The notes: generated from the letters alone by a model not told the origin. A DNA stretch of 64,000 bases from Telluria aromaticivorans (GCF_013003915.1 NZ_JABAIV010000002.1:186001-250000), one strand, 5' to 3'; shown: positions 8,680-18,328, counted from the first letter of the stretch. Program-made: numbers and translations.

Positions 8680-9836
8680 GCCGCCACCGCGGCCGCGACA
8701 GGTGCGCCGCTCTCGTCGCCACGGTAGGGCAGCTCCAGTACCGCCTCGGTGCCCGCCGTTCCCGCCTGCAGGACCAGGCTTGCGCCCGCGCCGTACTGGG
8801 TGTGCAGGCGCGAACGCAGGTTGGCCAGCGCCATCCCGGCCCCGGGACGCAGGCGGCGGCTCGGGGTGTCCAGGCCGATGCCGTCGTCCGCCACCTTGAC
8901 CACCAGGCGGCCGCCGCGCACCTCGGCGCTGACGACAACCGTGCCGCCGTCGAGCGTCGGCTCGAGGCCGTGATGAATGGCGTTCTCCACCAGCGGCTGC
9001 AGCATCAGCGTCGGCATTCGCGCCGCGCGCGCCTCAGGGCTCGCCTCGATGCGGAACCGCAGGCGCTCCTCCATGCGGATCTGGAGCAGCGACAGGTAGC
9101 TGTGCACCATCTCGAGCTCGGACGCCAGGCTGCTGTCGGTCTGGCGCAGCTGGGACAGGCCGGCGCGCAGGTAGCCAGAGAAGGTCTCGAGCATCCGCTT
9201 GGCGCGCGGCGGGTCGGCATCCATCAGGCTCTGGATGTTGGCCAGGGTGTTGAACAGCAGGTGCGGCTCGATCTGCCCCTGCAGCAGGCGCAGGCGCGCC
9301 TCGTTCGCTTCGCGTTGCAGCTGCTGCTGGCGCAGGCGCGAGCGCCACCACGCCCAGTTAACCCCCATCACGAACAGCAGGAACACCGCGAACTTGGTCA
9401 GGGCTGCAGGCAGCGAGATGAACATGCCGCCCAGGTCGAAGCCGACCAGGATCGGCACGATGGTGAAACCGATGGTCATGCCGAGGATAATCGCCCCCAG
9501 TGCCAGCGCACTGAGCGCCATGCCGGCGCGGATGTCGCGCACGTCGGCCATGCGCTCGACGAGCAGCCCCGGGAGCCAGCGCGGCGCCAGGCGCAACACG
9601 CCGAACAGGGTGTGCACGATGCACAGGCAGATGCCGACATTGGGCAGCAGCGAGGCCCACCACCACCCGGGCCGGTCGACCCGGCCGAAAATGGCGACGA
9701 AGGACATCAGCCCCAGGGCCAGCGCCACCGCGACGAAGGAAGCGAGGAACAGGCGGGTGGCGAGGGGCACGTCGTAGTCCGGGCGCAGCTCCCACAGCGA
9801 GCGCCAGCCCTGCAGCAAACTTGTTTTTCTTGGCAT
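8676..9836 (-). CDS. LytS/YehU-type membrane sensor histidine kinase
   Basis: Sensor partner of the LytTR regulator. The 386-residue protein has about four N-terminal membrane helices (residues 25-170), a short coiled linker (RLRQQQLQREANEARLRLLQ) and a His_kinase domain with the phosphoacceptor motif QIEPHLLFNTLANIQSL. A HATPase region follows with LQPLVENAIHHGLEP and the G box VADDGIGLD. The start at 9836 (MPRKTSLLQGW) is chosen over an upstream ATG because the helices and family alignment begin there. The four-base overlap with the regulator indicates coupled translation. Confidence 0.92.
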   Translation of the reverse strand: MPRKTSLLQGWRSLWELRPDYDVPLATRLFLASFVAVALALGLMSFVAIFGRVDRPGWWWASLLPNVGICLCIVHTLFGVLRLAPRWLPGLLVERMADVRDIRAGMALSALALGAIILGMTIGFTIVPILVGFDLGGMFISLPAALTKFAVFLLFVMGVNWAWWRSRLRQQQLQREANEARLRLLQGQIEPHLLFNTLANIQSLMDADPPRAKRMLETFSGYLRAGLSQLRQTDSSLASELEMVHSYLSLLQIRMEERLRFRIEASPEARAARMPTLMLQPLVENAIHHGLEPTLDGGTVVVSAEVRGGRLVVKVADDGIGLDTPSRRLRPGAGMALANLRSRLHTQYGAGASLVLQAGTAGTEAVLELPYRGDESGAPVAAAVAA

Positions 9837-9995
9837 GGCGCGAGTGTACCGATCAGTTGCCGCGCTGGCGAGCATTCGCGGCGCGACCGGCCATCTCATC
9901 GGCGGGCGGTGAGAATGTGCGAAGATTGACAGGCTTTTAAGAAATATACTGACTGGTTATCCGTAGCAAATATGTCATAACCAACAGGAGACAGG

Positions 9996-10898
9996 ATGAA
10001 TTCGACGACCATGTCGCGCCGCCGCTTTACGGCGCGCGCAGTAGCAGTTCTGGCAGCACTTCCACTGACCTGCGCGATGGCCGCGCCGTTTTCCTCGGAG
10101 CGCATTACCGTGCGCACCGAGGGCACCGGGCCGGACGTGGTGCTCATCCCCGGCCTGAATTCGTCGCCGCGCGTGTGGGCCTCGACCGTCAAGAAGCTTC
10201 CCGGCTACCGCTACCACCTGGTCCAGGTTTCCGGATTCGCCGGGCAGCCTGCCGCCGGCAACAAGGAAGGAACCGTGGCTGCGCCAGTCGCCGACGAAAT
10301 CGCCCGCTACATCGAGGCGGCGGAACTCAAGCAGCCAGCGGTGATCGGCCACTCGATGGGCGGCACCATCGGCATGATGCTCGCCAGCCGCCATCCCACC
10401 CGCCTGTCGCGCTTGATGGTCGTGGACATGTTCCCCTTCCTCGGCACTTTCTTTGCCGGTCCGGGGGCGAGCCCGAGCCAGGTCGAAGCCGTGGCCGACC
10501 GCATCGGCGCCGGCATGCGCGCCGCCACGCCGGAGCAGCGGGCAAAGAGCACCAACGACACCATCGCCGGCATGATCGACACCGAGGCAATGCGCCCCGT
10601 CGCAATCAAGGATTCCACCACCAGCGACCCGGACGTCAGCGGCCGCGCCTATCGTGAACTCATCGTCACGAACCTGATTCCCGAACTCTCGAGGATCAGC
10701 GTACCGGTCACCGTGCTCTACGTCCAGCCAAAGACAGTGCCGCTGGCGCCCGCACAGTTCGATGGCGTCTACAAGGGCGCCTATGCACCAGTCAAGCAGC
10801 TGACCCTGAAGCGCATTCCGGACAGCGCCCACTTCATCATGTGGGACCAACCGCAGCGCTTCCAGAGCGAAGTGGCGTCGTTCCTGTCGCCGCGCTGA
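9996..10898 (+). CDS. Exported alpha/beta hydrolase (Tat-like signal)
   Basis: Alpha/beta hydrolase of 300 residues. The N-terminus SRRRFTARAVAVLAALPL carries a twin-arginine-like motif before a hydrophobic stretch and a cleavage-like CAMAAP. The oxyanion region is VLIPGLNSSPRVWAS, the nucleophile elbow GHSMGG and the likely catalytic His lies in DSAHFIMWDQP. The ATG at 9996 is preceded by AGGAGA. Only 26 bases separate it from the DinB-like gene, so the two may be cotranscribed. Substrate unknown. Confidence 0.85.
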   Translation: MNSTTMSRRRFTARAVAVLAALPLTCAMAAPFSSERITVRTEGTGPDVVLIPGLNSSPRVWASTVKKLPGYRYHLVQVSGFAGQPAAGNKEGTVAAPVADEIARYIEAAELKQPAVIGHSMGGTIGMMLASRHPTRLSRLMVVDMFPFLGTFFAGPGASPSQVEAVADRIGAGMRAATPEQRAKSTNDTIAGMIDTEAMRPVAIKDSTTSDPDVSGRAYRELIVTNLIPELSRISVPVTVLYVQPKTVPLAPAQFDGVYKGAYAPVKQLTLKRIPDSAHFIMWDQPQRFQSEVASFLSPR

Positions 10899-10924
10899 GT
10901 ACGCAAACAGAGGGATAAGCGAGC

Positions 10925-11464
10925 ATGCCCACCCGGGAAGACATCGTCCTGCTGGCGAGCTATAACGCGTCCATGAACAGCAGGCTGTATGCGGCGGCGG
11001 CCGCGTTGCCGAAGGACGCGTTGAGCGCGGACCGGGGCGCCTTTTTCGGCTCGGTGCTGGGCACCCTGAACCATATCGTGGCCGGAGACACCATCTGGCT
11101 GCGCCGGTTCATGGGGCATCCGTCGGATTTTTCGTCGTTGCAGGCCATGGCCGGGATTGCCGCTCCTGCCGGTCTTGCGTACCCCTACAGCGATGACCTG
11201 GATTCGCTCCGGGAACATCGCGTGCGGCTCGATGCGATCATCGAGGCGCTGGCGGCAGAGCTGTCGGATGGCGACCTGGTACAGCCGCTCTCGTACCGGA
11301 ATTCGCGCGGCGAATCGCGGAAGCATTTCGGCAGCTTGCTGCTGCACCTGTTTAATCACCAGACACATCACCGGGGTCAGGCGAGTACCTTATTGTCGCA
11401 ATTCGGCGTTGATATCGGGGTTACTGATTTGCTTGGATGGATACCCGAGACCAGTAGACACTAA
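10925..11464 (+). CDS. DinB family protein
   Basis: A 179-residue four-helix-bundle protein of the DinB/YfiT type. The three metal-binding histidines of the family are recognisable: LNHIVAGDTIWLRRF near residue 48 and HLFNHQTHHRGQ near residue 145. DinB-fold proteins are often metal-dependent thiol transferases or damage-induced proteins of unknown role. It closely follows the Tat-signal hydrolase, and an accessory, gene-poor region begins after it. Confidence 0.85.
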   Translation: MPTREDIVLLASYNASMNSRLYAAAAALPKDALSADRGAFFGSVLGTLNHIVAGDTIWLRRFMGHPSDFSSLQAMAGIAAPAGLAYPYSDDLDSLREHRVRLDAIIEALAAELSDGDLVQPLSYRNSRGESRKHFGSLLLHLFNHQTHHRGQASTLLSQFGVDIGVTDLLGWIPETSRH

Positions 11465-11861
11465 CGTAAGTAATTTTGCCTAGCATTGGCGGTTGAGTTT
11501 ACAGTCGAGAGCGGACGGCTGCTGATTTCTGACAGCTCCGATTTCGGCCAATTGCGGACGCTGAAATGGCTTAGTGTACGGCCTTGTTAATCTCGCAACA
11601 AGACGGCAGGTTTTATTCGATGCTATAAGCCTAGCAAAATCTATGTGATGCGGGACCTCGTCGACATCGTCGCGTGATAGTAAAGAGTACTGCTAATCCA
11701 TCTTGCGTGCGATTGCCGGAGGTCCGACCTGCACGAGTCGCCGAGCTCCGCTATTGCCCGCGAGCAGCCGACTCACGCGTTTTCATGAGGTATTTTGAAT
11801 GTTCTCCCACACTACAGTACAGTATGGACAGGTTGCTTGTCTGAAGAATACGGGTCGTGGA
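11465..11861. other. Non-coding gap with a degraded repeat
   Basis: About 400 bases without a convincing gene, noticeably more AT-rich than the DNA before it. It marks the left edge of the accessory stretch. The segment near 11530-11565 (CCGATTTCGGCCAATTGCGG) resembles a decayed copy of an intergenic motif seen again at 14835, 16726 and 18636. No tRNA or clear terminator is visible. Confidence 0.5.
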
Positions 11862-13916
11862 TTAACTTTGTGGAGCTCGATGCATAAAGCTCGCGAAGAA
11901 GATCTCTGCCGGTAGCGGCCGACCTGTGAGAAAGCCCTGGATACTGTCGCACTCTGTTCCTTCCAATACTGCACGCTGTTCTTCGGTTTCGATACCTTCA
12001 CATATGACATGCAGGTTTAGAGACTTGGCCAAGGCAACAATGCCTTTGATTAGTGGCAACGCCAATTCATCTACAGCAAGTGCAGTAACAAATGAACGGT
12101 CGATCTTTATGGCAGTAACAGGTAGCCGGCTGAGGTAAGCCAAGTTTGAGTACCCGGTACCAAAATCGTCGAGTGCAATACGAAAGCCCTTCATTTTAAG
12201 AGCTGCCAAAACCTGCGATGTTGCGTCAAAATCCTGTGCAAGCATGCTTTCCGTTACCTCGAGCTTGATGCAGTCCGCACTAATTCCGTGATGCTTGGTC
12301 ACTTGAGCCAGCATCTCCGGCAAGTCGCGGTTTGCGAGTTGACGCGCCGATACATTGACTGACATCTTGAGCGAGTGGCCCTTACTCTCCCATTCACGGA
12401 GCTGGCGACATGCTTCATTGAACACCCAAGCACCCATTTCGATAATCAGCGGCGATTCCTCGGCGATTTCAAGGAACGCAGCGGGACTGAGTAGCCCAAA
12501 TTCTGGATGCTGCCACCTCACCAGTGCCTCTGCCCCAACGACGCTATTGTCTCGCAGGCTAAGTTGTGGCTGATAATACAAGAGAAACTCGCCGTTCTGA
12601 ATTGCGTGCAGCATGTCGTTTCGCAAACGATGGCGCCGCATGTCCCAACTATTCGCCTCGCCGTTGTAAACGCTAAGTGAATGACGGCCGTTTACCTTGG
12701 TAAGATACATTGCGGTATCAGCCTGGTTGAGCAACTCGTCCGCAGTTTGCGTGCCGTCATGCGCTAGCGCAATTCCGATGCTCGCGCCGATGGTAATGTC
12801 GCGTCCGCGTAGCTCGATCGGGGTTGCGATTGCGGCTAGGAGCTGTGACGCAAGAGTGCGAATATGCCCCTCGTCACTGCCGGACACGATTACGACGAAC
12901 TCGTCTCCGCTATTTCGGGATGGGTAGCAGGTCTCCGAAGAAAATTTCTGTAATCGGTTTCCGATTGCAACCAGAACCTCGTCGCCGGCAGCATGGCCAA
13001 AAGCATCGTTTATCTCCTTGAAGCGATCTAGATCGATGAAGATGGCCGCTACCTCATCTCCTGACGCGCTATTAGTGTGAAGCCGACGAGTAAGCGTTCT
13101 GAGACAAGCGGTGCGGTTAGGCAAACCTGTGAGAGCGTCATGGGTAGCCGCATATACGAGCGCAAACTCATATTCTTTGCGGTGCGAAATGTCTATGAAA
13201 AATATCCTCAATCCCTCTTCCGATGGATATGTTCTAGCTTCAAGCCAGCGCCCAACGGGTGCGTAGAACGCCTCACAATGACCAAACTGCTGAGTGCGCA
13301 TCACACGCTGGTATGTCTCATGGAACACCGAACCTACTGCTTGGGGAAATTCATCCCATAAGTTTTTGCCGACAAGGTCGGTAGGCCGCCTGTCGAGCCA
13401 AACGCCAGCCTGAGCATTTATATAGGTAATGTTCCAATTATGGTCGACCGAAATACAGCCTTCGGTGATCCTGCTTAGGATTGACGCCACCTGCGCGTTG
13501 GCTCGCGTGACTTCATGCTCGGCCTTACGCCTTGCGGTGATGTCATGTTGAATGCCAACGAAATGGGTGACGTCGCCAAGCTCATCGGTAACCGGAAACA
13601 TGTAAAGATGAGTCCAGAATAGTTGACCATTTTTGCGATAGTTCCGGAAGATTGCCTCGCACGAGGTGCCCGTGCGGATCGCTTCAGAAAGGACTGCGCG
13701 GCCAGGTTGCTCCCGGTCGTTTTGCTGAAGAAGTCGGCAATTGCGCCCAAGAACTTCATCAGCGCGGTAACCAGTGTAGATTTCGAAAGCGGGGTTCACG
13801 AAGACGATCGGATTATCAATACCCTTTGCATCAGTGATCAGGATTGCGGAACTGCTGAGCTTCAGCATCGCGCGAAGGAAGTGCTCACTGTTTCTTCCTA
13901 TACTTCGGAATTCCAT
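11862..13916 (-). CDS. LOV-PAS-GGDEF-EAL protein (candidate blue-light c-di-GMP enzyme)
   Basis: A 684-residue soluble multidomain protein. Residues about 10-130 form a PAS domain of LOV type: GRNCRLLQ contains the flavin-reactive Cys, followed by FRNYRKNGQLFW and VGIQHDIT with the Gln expected in the last strand. A second PAS (about 135-250) follows, then a GGDEF domain whose signature is NSGDEF rather than GGDEF and which lacks an obvious RxxD inhibitory site. The EAL domain has EALVRWQHPE, LDDFGTGYSN and KIDRSFV, so phosphodiesterase activity looks intact. Start at 13916 is supported by AGGAG five bases upstream. Net function is probably light-controlled c-di-GMP hydrolysis (inference). 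Confidence 0.88.
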   Translation of the reverse strand: MEFRSIGRNSEHFLRAMLKLSSSAILITDAKGIDNPIVFVNPAFEIYTGYRADEVLGRNCRLLQQNDREQPGRAVLSEAIRTGTSCEAIFRNYRKNGQLFWTHLYMFPVTDELGDVTHFVGIQHDITARRKAEHEVTRANAQVASILSRITEGCISVDHNWNITYINAQAGVWLDRRPTDLVGKNLWDEFPQAVGSVFHETYQRVMRTQQFGHCEAFYAPVGRWLEARTYPSEEGLRIFFIDISHRKEYEFALVYAATHDALTGLPNRTACLRTLTRRLHTNSASGDEVAAIFIDLDRFKEINDAFGHAAGDEVLVAIGNRLQKFSSETCYPSRNSGDEFVVIVSGSDEGHIRTLASQLLAAIATPIELRGRDITIGASIGIALAHDGTQTADELLNQADTAMYLTKVNGRHSLSVYNGEANSWDMRRHRLRNDMLHAIQNGEFLLYYQPQLSLRDNSVVGAEALVRWQHPEFGLLSPAAFLEIAEESPLIIEMGAWVFNEACRQLREWESKGHSLKMSVNVSARQLANRDLPEMLAQVTKHHGISADCIKLEVTESMLAQDFDATSQVLAALKMKGFRIALDDFGTGYSNLAYLSRLPVTAIKIDRSFVTALAVDELALPLIKGIVALAKSLNLHVICEGIETEEQRAVLEGTECDSIQGFLTGRPLPAEIFFASFMHRAPQS

Positions 13917-14027
13917 TGCTGCTCCTGACGAGTATCGTTCCAATCTTACTGTTCACGTCGATTCGCTAGCGTATGACGGGTATTGCCCCTCCAACAGATG
14001 AGAATCCGCTAGCGAAAGAACGGCATA

Positions 14028-14243
14028 ATGAATGTTGGCTCGACACTCGTGGCCGACCTTGAGGCGGCGAAATCGGTTGAGCCAACTAGGGCTTCGCTCC
14101 AAGACCTGGCGCCATCAGCCAAGCCGTTCGTGCCGCCACGCCGAAACACGCAATCCCTGCTACGATTCCTTACCAATGCAGCAAAGCTCGATTGGCAAGT
14201 AGCTTTTCGGGACGCTTACGAGCTGAGCGTCACAGGCCTTTGA
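14028..14243 (+). CDS. Short ORF, doubtful
   Basis: A 71-codon frame (begins MNVGSTLVADLEAAK) divergent from the LOV protein gene. The translation contains SLQDLAPSAKPFVPPRRNTQ and a possible helical end, but no recognised family. A weak purine stretch (AAAGAA) lies upstream. Kept because it is the only complete ORF with ordinary composition in this gap. It may be spurious. Confidence 0.2.
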   Translation: MNVGSTLVADLEAAKSVEPTRASLQDLAPSAKPFVPPRRNTQSLLRFLTNAAKLDWQVAFRDAYELSVTGL

Positions 14244-14834
14244 CAGCCAAGATCGCGTCGTTAAGCGGTATGACTAGCGGCTAGCCATACACTTGCGCAC
14301 GCGGCGTTCGGACAACTAGGGCACTCCCCATAGCTTAATATTTGAATAAACGTGTAAAGTCGATTGCTTTGCCTAAACCTACCATTTTTCATCCAGAGCA
14401 TTGTAATGGATTGTAAAAATATTATGCTGAACGCATATTTTGATGTGAAGAGGTTTTACATATCAAATAAAATTTCTCTTGCGTAATATGTGTCCTATGA
14501 TGGAGTCATTTTCTGAATAGATTGAATAGGGGTGGCATGCGCTAACGCTCGATGCGTTTGATAATAACGGTAATCCGTAAGTCGCTCTGTTTCAGCTGTA
14601 AGCATAGTAAGTTTAAGCGCCTACCTCGGGTCGTTGCTATGCCCGAATCCGAACCAGGGAGTCCCTGCAAAAGGCAGACAGCTTACACCTTCAAAAATCG
14701 ACCATACTGACGAAATTTCGAAGGTCGTTGAACAGATCGGTTTCGAATTTGAGGTACGCGGCGACGTCCTTAGAATTTGGTATTACATGCCCAAATCTTA
14801 CGAGGACTTACCGCATGCCTAATCGATGCCGAAG

Positions 14835-14849
14835 GTCTGCTTTGGGTAG
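14835..14849 (-). repeat. CGACCCAAAGCAGAC intergenic motif, copy A (one mismatch)
   Basis: Reverse-oriented copy reading GTCTGCTTTGGGTAG on the + strand. Two further copies lie at 16726 and 18636, all in gaps of the AT-rich accessory stretch. Confidence 0.6.
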
Positions 14850-14902
14850 AAACCTGCCATGCACTAGACGGCTGCAGTCGGCCATTTACGGCCGTTCTCT
14901 AC

Positions 14903-15289
14903 TCAGCGCGCGCGAGTTTTCATTGTCAAATGGAACAAGAATACCGCGACGACCAGGCCAACGAACGTGCCGCCAATATCGTGGGGATCGTAAATCAATG
15001 TGCGACTCGTCCGCTGCATCATTTCCCAACCAATCAGGGCGGCCGCAGTCGCGAGCACGAGCCACATAAACACCTGCCGCGCCGCCAGGTACGTCGCAGC
15101 GGGGCGCTGGTCCAACCAGATGCTCAGAGCGATAAACGGGATCGCGATCGCGGCTGTAACATTAGGAAGCACGCCTAGTAGGTAGGCAACGGTCCCTGGA
15201 TCAGGCTCGAACCGGCGCGCGAAATGGACCAGGCTTAGAGCCGCGAGTGCTGCGATTCCCACAAGTGAACAGCGGGTAGAAGGTTTCAT
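14903..15289 (-). CDS. Small four-helix membrane protein of unknown function
   Basis: A 128-residue protein with about four predicted membrane helices: CSLVGIAALAALSLVHFA, LLGVLPNVTAAIAIPFIALS, VFMWLVLATAAALIGWEMM and TFVGLVVAVFLFHLTM. I do not recognise the family. Hydrophobic periodicity and an uninterrupted frame argue that it is real. No strong ribosome site precedes the ATG at 15289. It sits 217 bases from another small membrane protein on the same strand; the two may be functionally linked but are not tightly spaced. Confidence 0.55.
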   Translation of the reverse strand: MKPSTRCSLVGIAALAALSLVHFARRFEPDPGTVAYLLGVLPNVTAAIAIPFIALSIWLDQRPAATYLAARQVFMWLVLATAAALIGWEMMQRTSRTLIYDPHDIGGTFVGLVVAVFLFHLTMKTRAR

Positions 15290-15506
15290 ATCAGAAAGGC
15301 TTAGTCAAATCCGTCGAGCAGGCAAATTACTTTTTTGTTATTGCGCAGTTGTCAAAAGCAGCGGCCCCTAACCCGGAAGACGATCGCCCTGTTGCGAACG
15401 TTAGCGTCGGGCCGAAGGCGGCCGTTCAGCTCAGCATAGCCTGTCGCCAGGGCGGAAAATCGCGGTCTGTCACGAAGGACTGGATACGACCCATAACGGG
15501 CGTTGC

Positions 15507-16106
15507 TTAAACCAGCACCCGGCTTTTGCGCAAAATCGAAAGCGAGATAAAAAAAGTCCAAAGTGCGAAAAGTGAGAAAAAAGCTCGCTGTGTAAATCCT
15601 CGAAGTGACTCAGGGTCATTGCCAGTCAAGTTGAGCCAAAGGTAGACGACGCCCGCCAAACTTGACAACGCGGTGATCTGACGGTGCCAGGGTTGGTCAA
15701 GCCAGCTCTCTAGTTCCATATGGGAGATTGCTGGTGCAATCAGATTAATTACCCCGGCTGCATATAGTCCATGCATCGGCGTCCCCATAGGCCAAATGCC
15801 GTTTGATACCATGGAGAGGCCGAATATAATCCAAGTCATCGCGGCCAGCGATAATTTTTGGCGAGACAATTTTCCAACGGCAAAACCAAACAGAATGAAG
15901 CCGATACCAGAGCCCATAGCTGCTACCCGCATAAAAACACTTGAGATTTCGCCGCTTGCCAGAAGCTCGCTCCCATGCTGGGCTAGCGCGCTGTACCCAG
16001 GCTGAGCGAGGCCAGCTGCCGAAAGCCATAGGATAAACCAAGGTAGTGGTAGTAACCCCGCGTGGAGCATTACTCGTACGCTTGTCTTTTGATTCGTGAT
16101 TTCCAT
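15507..16106 (-). CDS. DUF998-like integral membrane protein
   Basis: A 199-residue protein with about six membrane helices, including LLPLPWFILWLSAAGLA, GFILFGFAVGKLSRQ, MTWIIFGLSMVSNGIWPMG and AFFSLFALWTFFISLSIL. The overall pattern, with the conserved-looking GIWPMGTPMHGLYAAGV loop, resembles DUF998 proteins of unknown function. The start at 16106 (MEITNQKTSVRV) is preceded by GAAGGAA. Assignment is by general resemblance only. Confidence 0.6.
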   Translation of the reverse strand: MEITNQKTSVRVMLHAGLLPLPWFILWLSAAGLAQPGYSALAQHGSELLASGEISSVFMRVAAMGSGIGFILFGFAVGKLSRQKLSLAAMTWIIFGLSMVSNGIWPMGTPMHGLYAAGVINLIAPAISHMELESWLDQPWHRQITALSSLAGVVYLWLNLTGNDPESLRGFTQRAFFSLFALWTFFISLSILRKSRVLV

Positions 16107-16933
16107 GGTGCTTGCTGTTCCTTCGAAACTGTTTTTATTTTTTTTGAACGGTGATTGTGAGCCGTCAGTGCCGTGCCTCATCATTTCCCCGGTGGGGCAG
16201 GCGTGGCGCTGACGAGGTGATTCGTCCAACAGTATTCGCGCGCAATAGCGCGCAGCAATTCCGCCAACAGCGCACCGCCAAGCGTGAGAATTTCGTAGTC
16301 TAGCGTGCAAATTCTATCCCGCCTACCATTTTCGGATAAACATGCGGTCCGCCAACCAGGTGCAGATCAAGAACCCAAAGTTTGGAAAAATTACATGGGA
16401 ACTGGATTGAACTTCAACAAAAGTGAATTTACTCTAGTTCCGCTTGGACCATAAGCTATCAGCAGACTCGACACCGCCTAAGCGCCTATTAAGGACAATT
16501 AAGCTACGCGCCTCATTTCTAGCGATAGCGATTTCGCGAAACGGCCTGCACTCTCTATTACCGCCAGGCGGAAGTGATGTTGGTTGACTTACGAGCTCCT
16601 CCTGGACTAGAGGCAAAAACAAAATAGATCAAGTGAGGTCCGCTTTTGGCCGAACTCGGCCGTTCGACACAGCATAACAGGTAGCCGAAGCGGAGGACTC
16701 TCGAACGATTACGACCGACCGGAACCGACCCAAAGCAGACCTAGGACGCGCTGACGTTAGGCGAACTTCCGTAGAAGACAAACAGCCGGGAACTGTCTTC
16801 GCTCATCCTCACACAGCGGCTAGTACCGGAATTCTTGGTTTGAGCCATAAAATTCCCCTCTTCATCGGATTGATTGGATTGGCAACGACGTTATCGCATA
16901 ACATTCTTGACAATCATTCATCCTGGAGAACCC
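16107..16933. other. Non-coding gap, about 830 bases
   Basis: No convincing gene. Short frames such as 16434-16622 on the - strand lack protein-like composition. Contains CGGCCGTTCGACAC near 16660 and an intact CGACCCAAAGCAGAC motif at 16726-16740. The last 60 bases must hold the promoter of the hydrolase at 16934, but no clear -35/-10 pair is evident. Confidence 0.5.
16726..16740 (+). repeat. CGACCCAAAGCAGAC intergenic motif, copy B
   Basis: Exact copy of the 15-base motif, sharing all 15 bases with 18636-18650. Confidence 0.65.
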
Positions 16934-18283
16934 ATGAAATCACCGGCATCCGCCCTATTAGCCGCATTGCTGCTGGCAGGTTCTGTCTCCTTCGCCCAGG
17001 ATACTAAGAAACTGTCAGAAGCCAAGGTGACTGGCGCATCCATTCATGCTAATGCATTGCTCGAACAGGCACGCATTGCGGGTAACCCCTTTAGACCAGC
17101 TCCTTGTGAGACGGGTATTTTCCAAATCAATAAGGCAACATTCGTCGCTGTTACAAGAGCAGAAAGTGGATTTAACTATACTTTTAGCGACGGGATTGTC
17201 GGCAACACGCAGCACGCCAATGCGCTGATCAAGTGTGGGCAAGGTGCGGTTCTCGTTGGCGCAAAGGAGACCTGGCCGAGAGTTGCCGTTGTCGAATCGA
17301 ATACACGATTTGAGTCTAACGGCGTCACGCTCGCCGGCCGCTTGATGGAACTCCCGGGCGCGGGAAAGGACACGCCTCTGGTCGTCTACGCGCATGGTTC
17401 CGAAGATGACGGCTGGATTGATCGCGCGGGCGATCCTTACCAAATGGTGGGACGGGGCGTGTCGGTATTCGTCTATGATAAGCGCGGCACTGGGCTTTCC
17501 GAGGGAGAGTATACGCAGAATTTTCCACGCCTGTCCGATGACCTGGTAGCGGCGTCGCGCGAAGCCAAACGGCTGGCGCAGGGCCGCTTCGGTCGTTTCG
17601 GACTGCTCGGCTTGAGCCAAGGTGGATGGATCGCCCCGCTCGCGGCGGTGAGTGCCAAGGCAGAGTTTCTCGGCATCGGCTTCGGCTTGGTCGTTGACAT
17701 CGCAGAACAAGATGCTGCTCAAGTCACGAAGGAACTGCGGGATCGCGGCTATGGCGACGATATCCTTGCCAAGGCCAAGGCGGCGACGGATATAACGCGA
17801 AGATTGGTGAAATCTGGATACAAAGAGGGTCTGGACGAACTTGCAGATTTCCAGAATAAATTCGGAAAAGAAGCTTGGTTTTCTCTTGTAAAGGGTGGGT
17901 ACACCGGCGTGTACTTGAGTATGTCCGTGGATGATCTGCGCAAAAATGGCGTACCGCAATTAGATAAGCTGGGTGTCGACTGGTCGCAAAATCCCATGCA
18001 GGTCTTAAAAAAGGTCGATGTGCCGCACATGTGGGCATTGGCAGATGAAGACCGGCAAGCCCCTATTGCGCTGACCGTTGAGCGGCTCTCGAATTTGCGT
18101 AAAGAAGGTCAGGACATCTCAATGTATATATTCCCCGATACCGATCACGGCATGTGGAATTACGAGCAAGCGGCCGATTTTTCGCGCAAGCATACTCGAA
18201 TTACTCCGGGCTTTTACGATCTGATGGCTGACTGGGCAAAAGGCAAACTCGGCGAAAAGTACGGGAAGGCGTATCGCAGATAG
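16934..18283 (+). CDS. Secreted alpha/beta hydrolase, 449 residues
   Basis: An exported hydrolase of the dienelactone-hydrolase/BAAT-like alpha/beta type. It starts at 16934 behind TGGAGA and has a signal peptide (ASALLAALLLAGSVSFAQ). A variable N-terminal domain of about 110 residues precedes the fold. Core motifs are VVYAHGSEDDGW, VFVYDKRGTGLSEG, the nucleophile elbow GLSQGG, MWALADEDRQAP for the acid and DTDHGMWNYE for the catalytic His. Codon use is less GC-rich than in the flagellar genes. Substrate unknown; it stands alone between gaps. Confidence 0.82.
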   Translation: MKSPASALLAALLLAGSVSFAQDTKKLSEAKVTGASIHANALLEQARIAGNPFRPAPCETGIFQINKATFVAVTRAESGFNYTFSDGIVGNTQHANALIKCGQGAVLVGAKETWPRVAVVESNTRFESNGVTLAGRLMELPGAGKDTPLVVYAHGSEDDGWIDRAGDPYQMVGRGVSVFVYDKRGTGLSEGEYTQNFPRLSDDLVAASREAKRLAQGRFGRFGLLGLSQGGWIAPLAAVSAKAEFLGIGFGLVVDIAEQDAAQVTKELRDRGYGDDILAKAKAATDITRRLVKSGYKEGLDELADFQNKFGKEAWFSLVKGGYTGVYLSMSVDDLRKNGVPQLDKLGVDWSQNPMQVLKKVDVPHMWALADEDRQAPIALTVERLSNLRKEGQDISMYIFPDTDHGMWNYEQAADFSRKHTRITPGFYDLMADWAKGKLGEKYGKAYRR

Positions 18284-18306
18284 CGGCCGTAAGCGGGAGT
18301 CCCACG

Positions 18307-18328
18307 TTGGCCTGCTGAAGCAGGCCAA
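18307..18328 (+). terminator. Perfect hairpin after the 449-residue hydrolase
   Basis: TTGGCCTGC-TGAA-GCAGGCCAA, a nine-base-pair perfect stem with a tetraloop, 24 bases after the stop codon. There is no T run behind it, so intrinsic termination is uncertain. Confidence 0.5.

Larger units (their letters stand above)
13917..14902. other. Long AT-rich region without a convincing gene
   Basis: Nearly 1 kb, AT-rich especially at 14330-14540. It contains only short ORFs of unclear status, one listed separately at 14028-14243 and another at 14634-14822 whose translation (KVVEQIGFEFEVRGDVLRIW) looks partly protein-like but has no good start. A reverse copy of the motif GTCTGCTTTGGGT lies at 14835-14849. 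It may be the remains of decayed genes. Confidence 0.45.

Noticed and set aside
14634..14822. 62-codon + strand ORF with a partly protein-like C-terminal half
   Set aside because: TTG start without a ribosome site and no family; possibly the end of a decayed gene.
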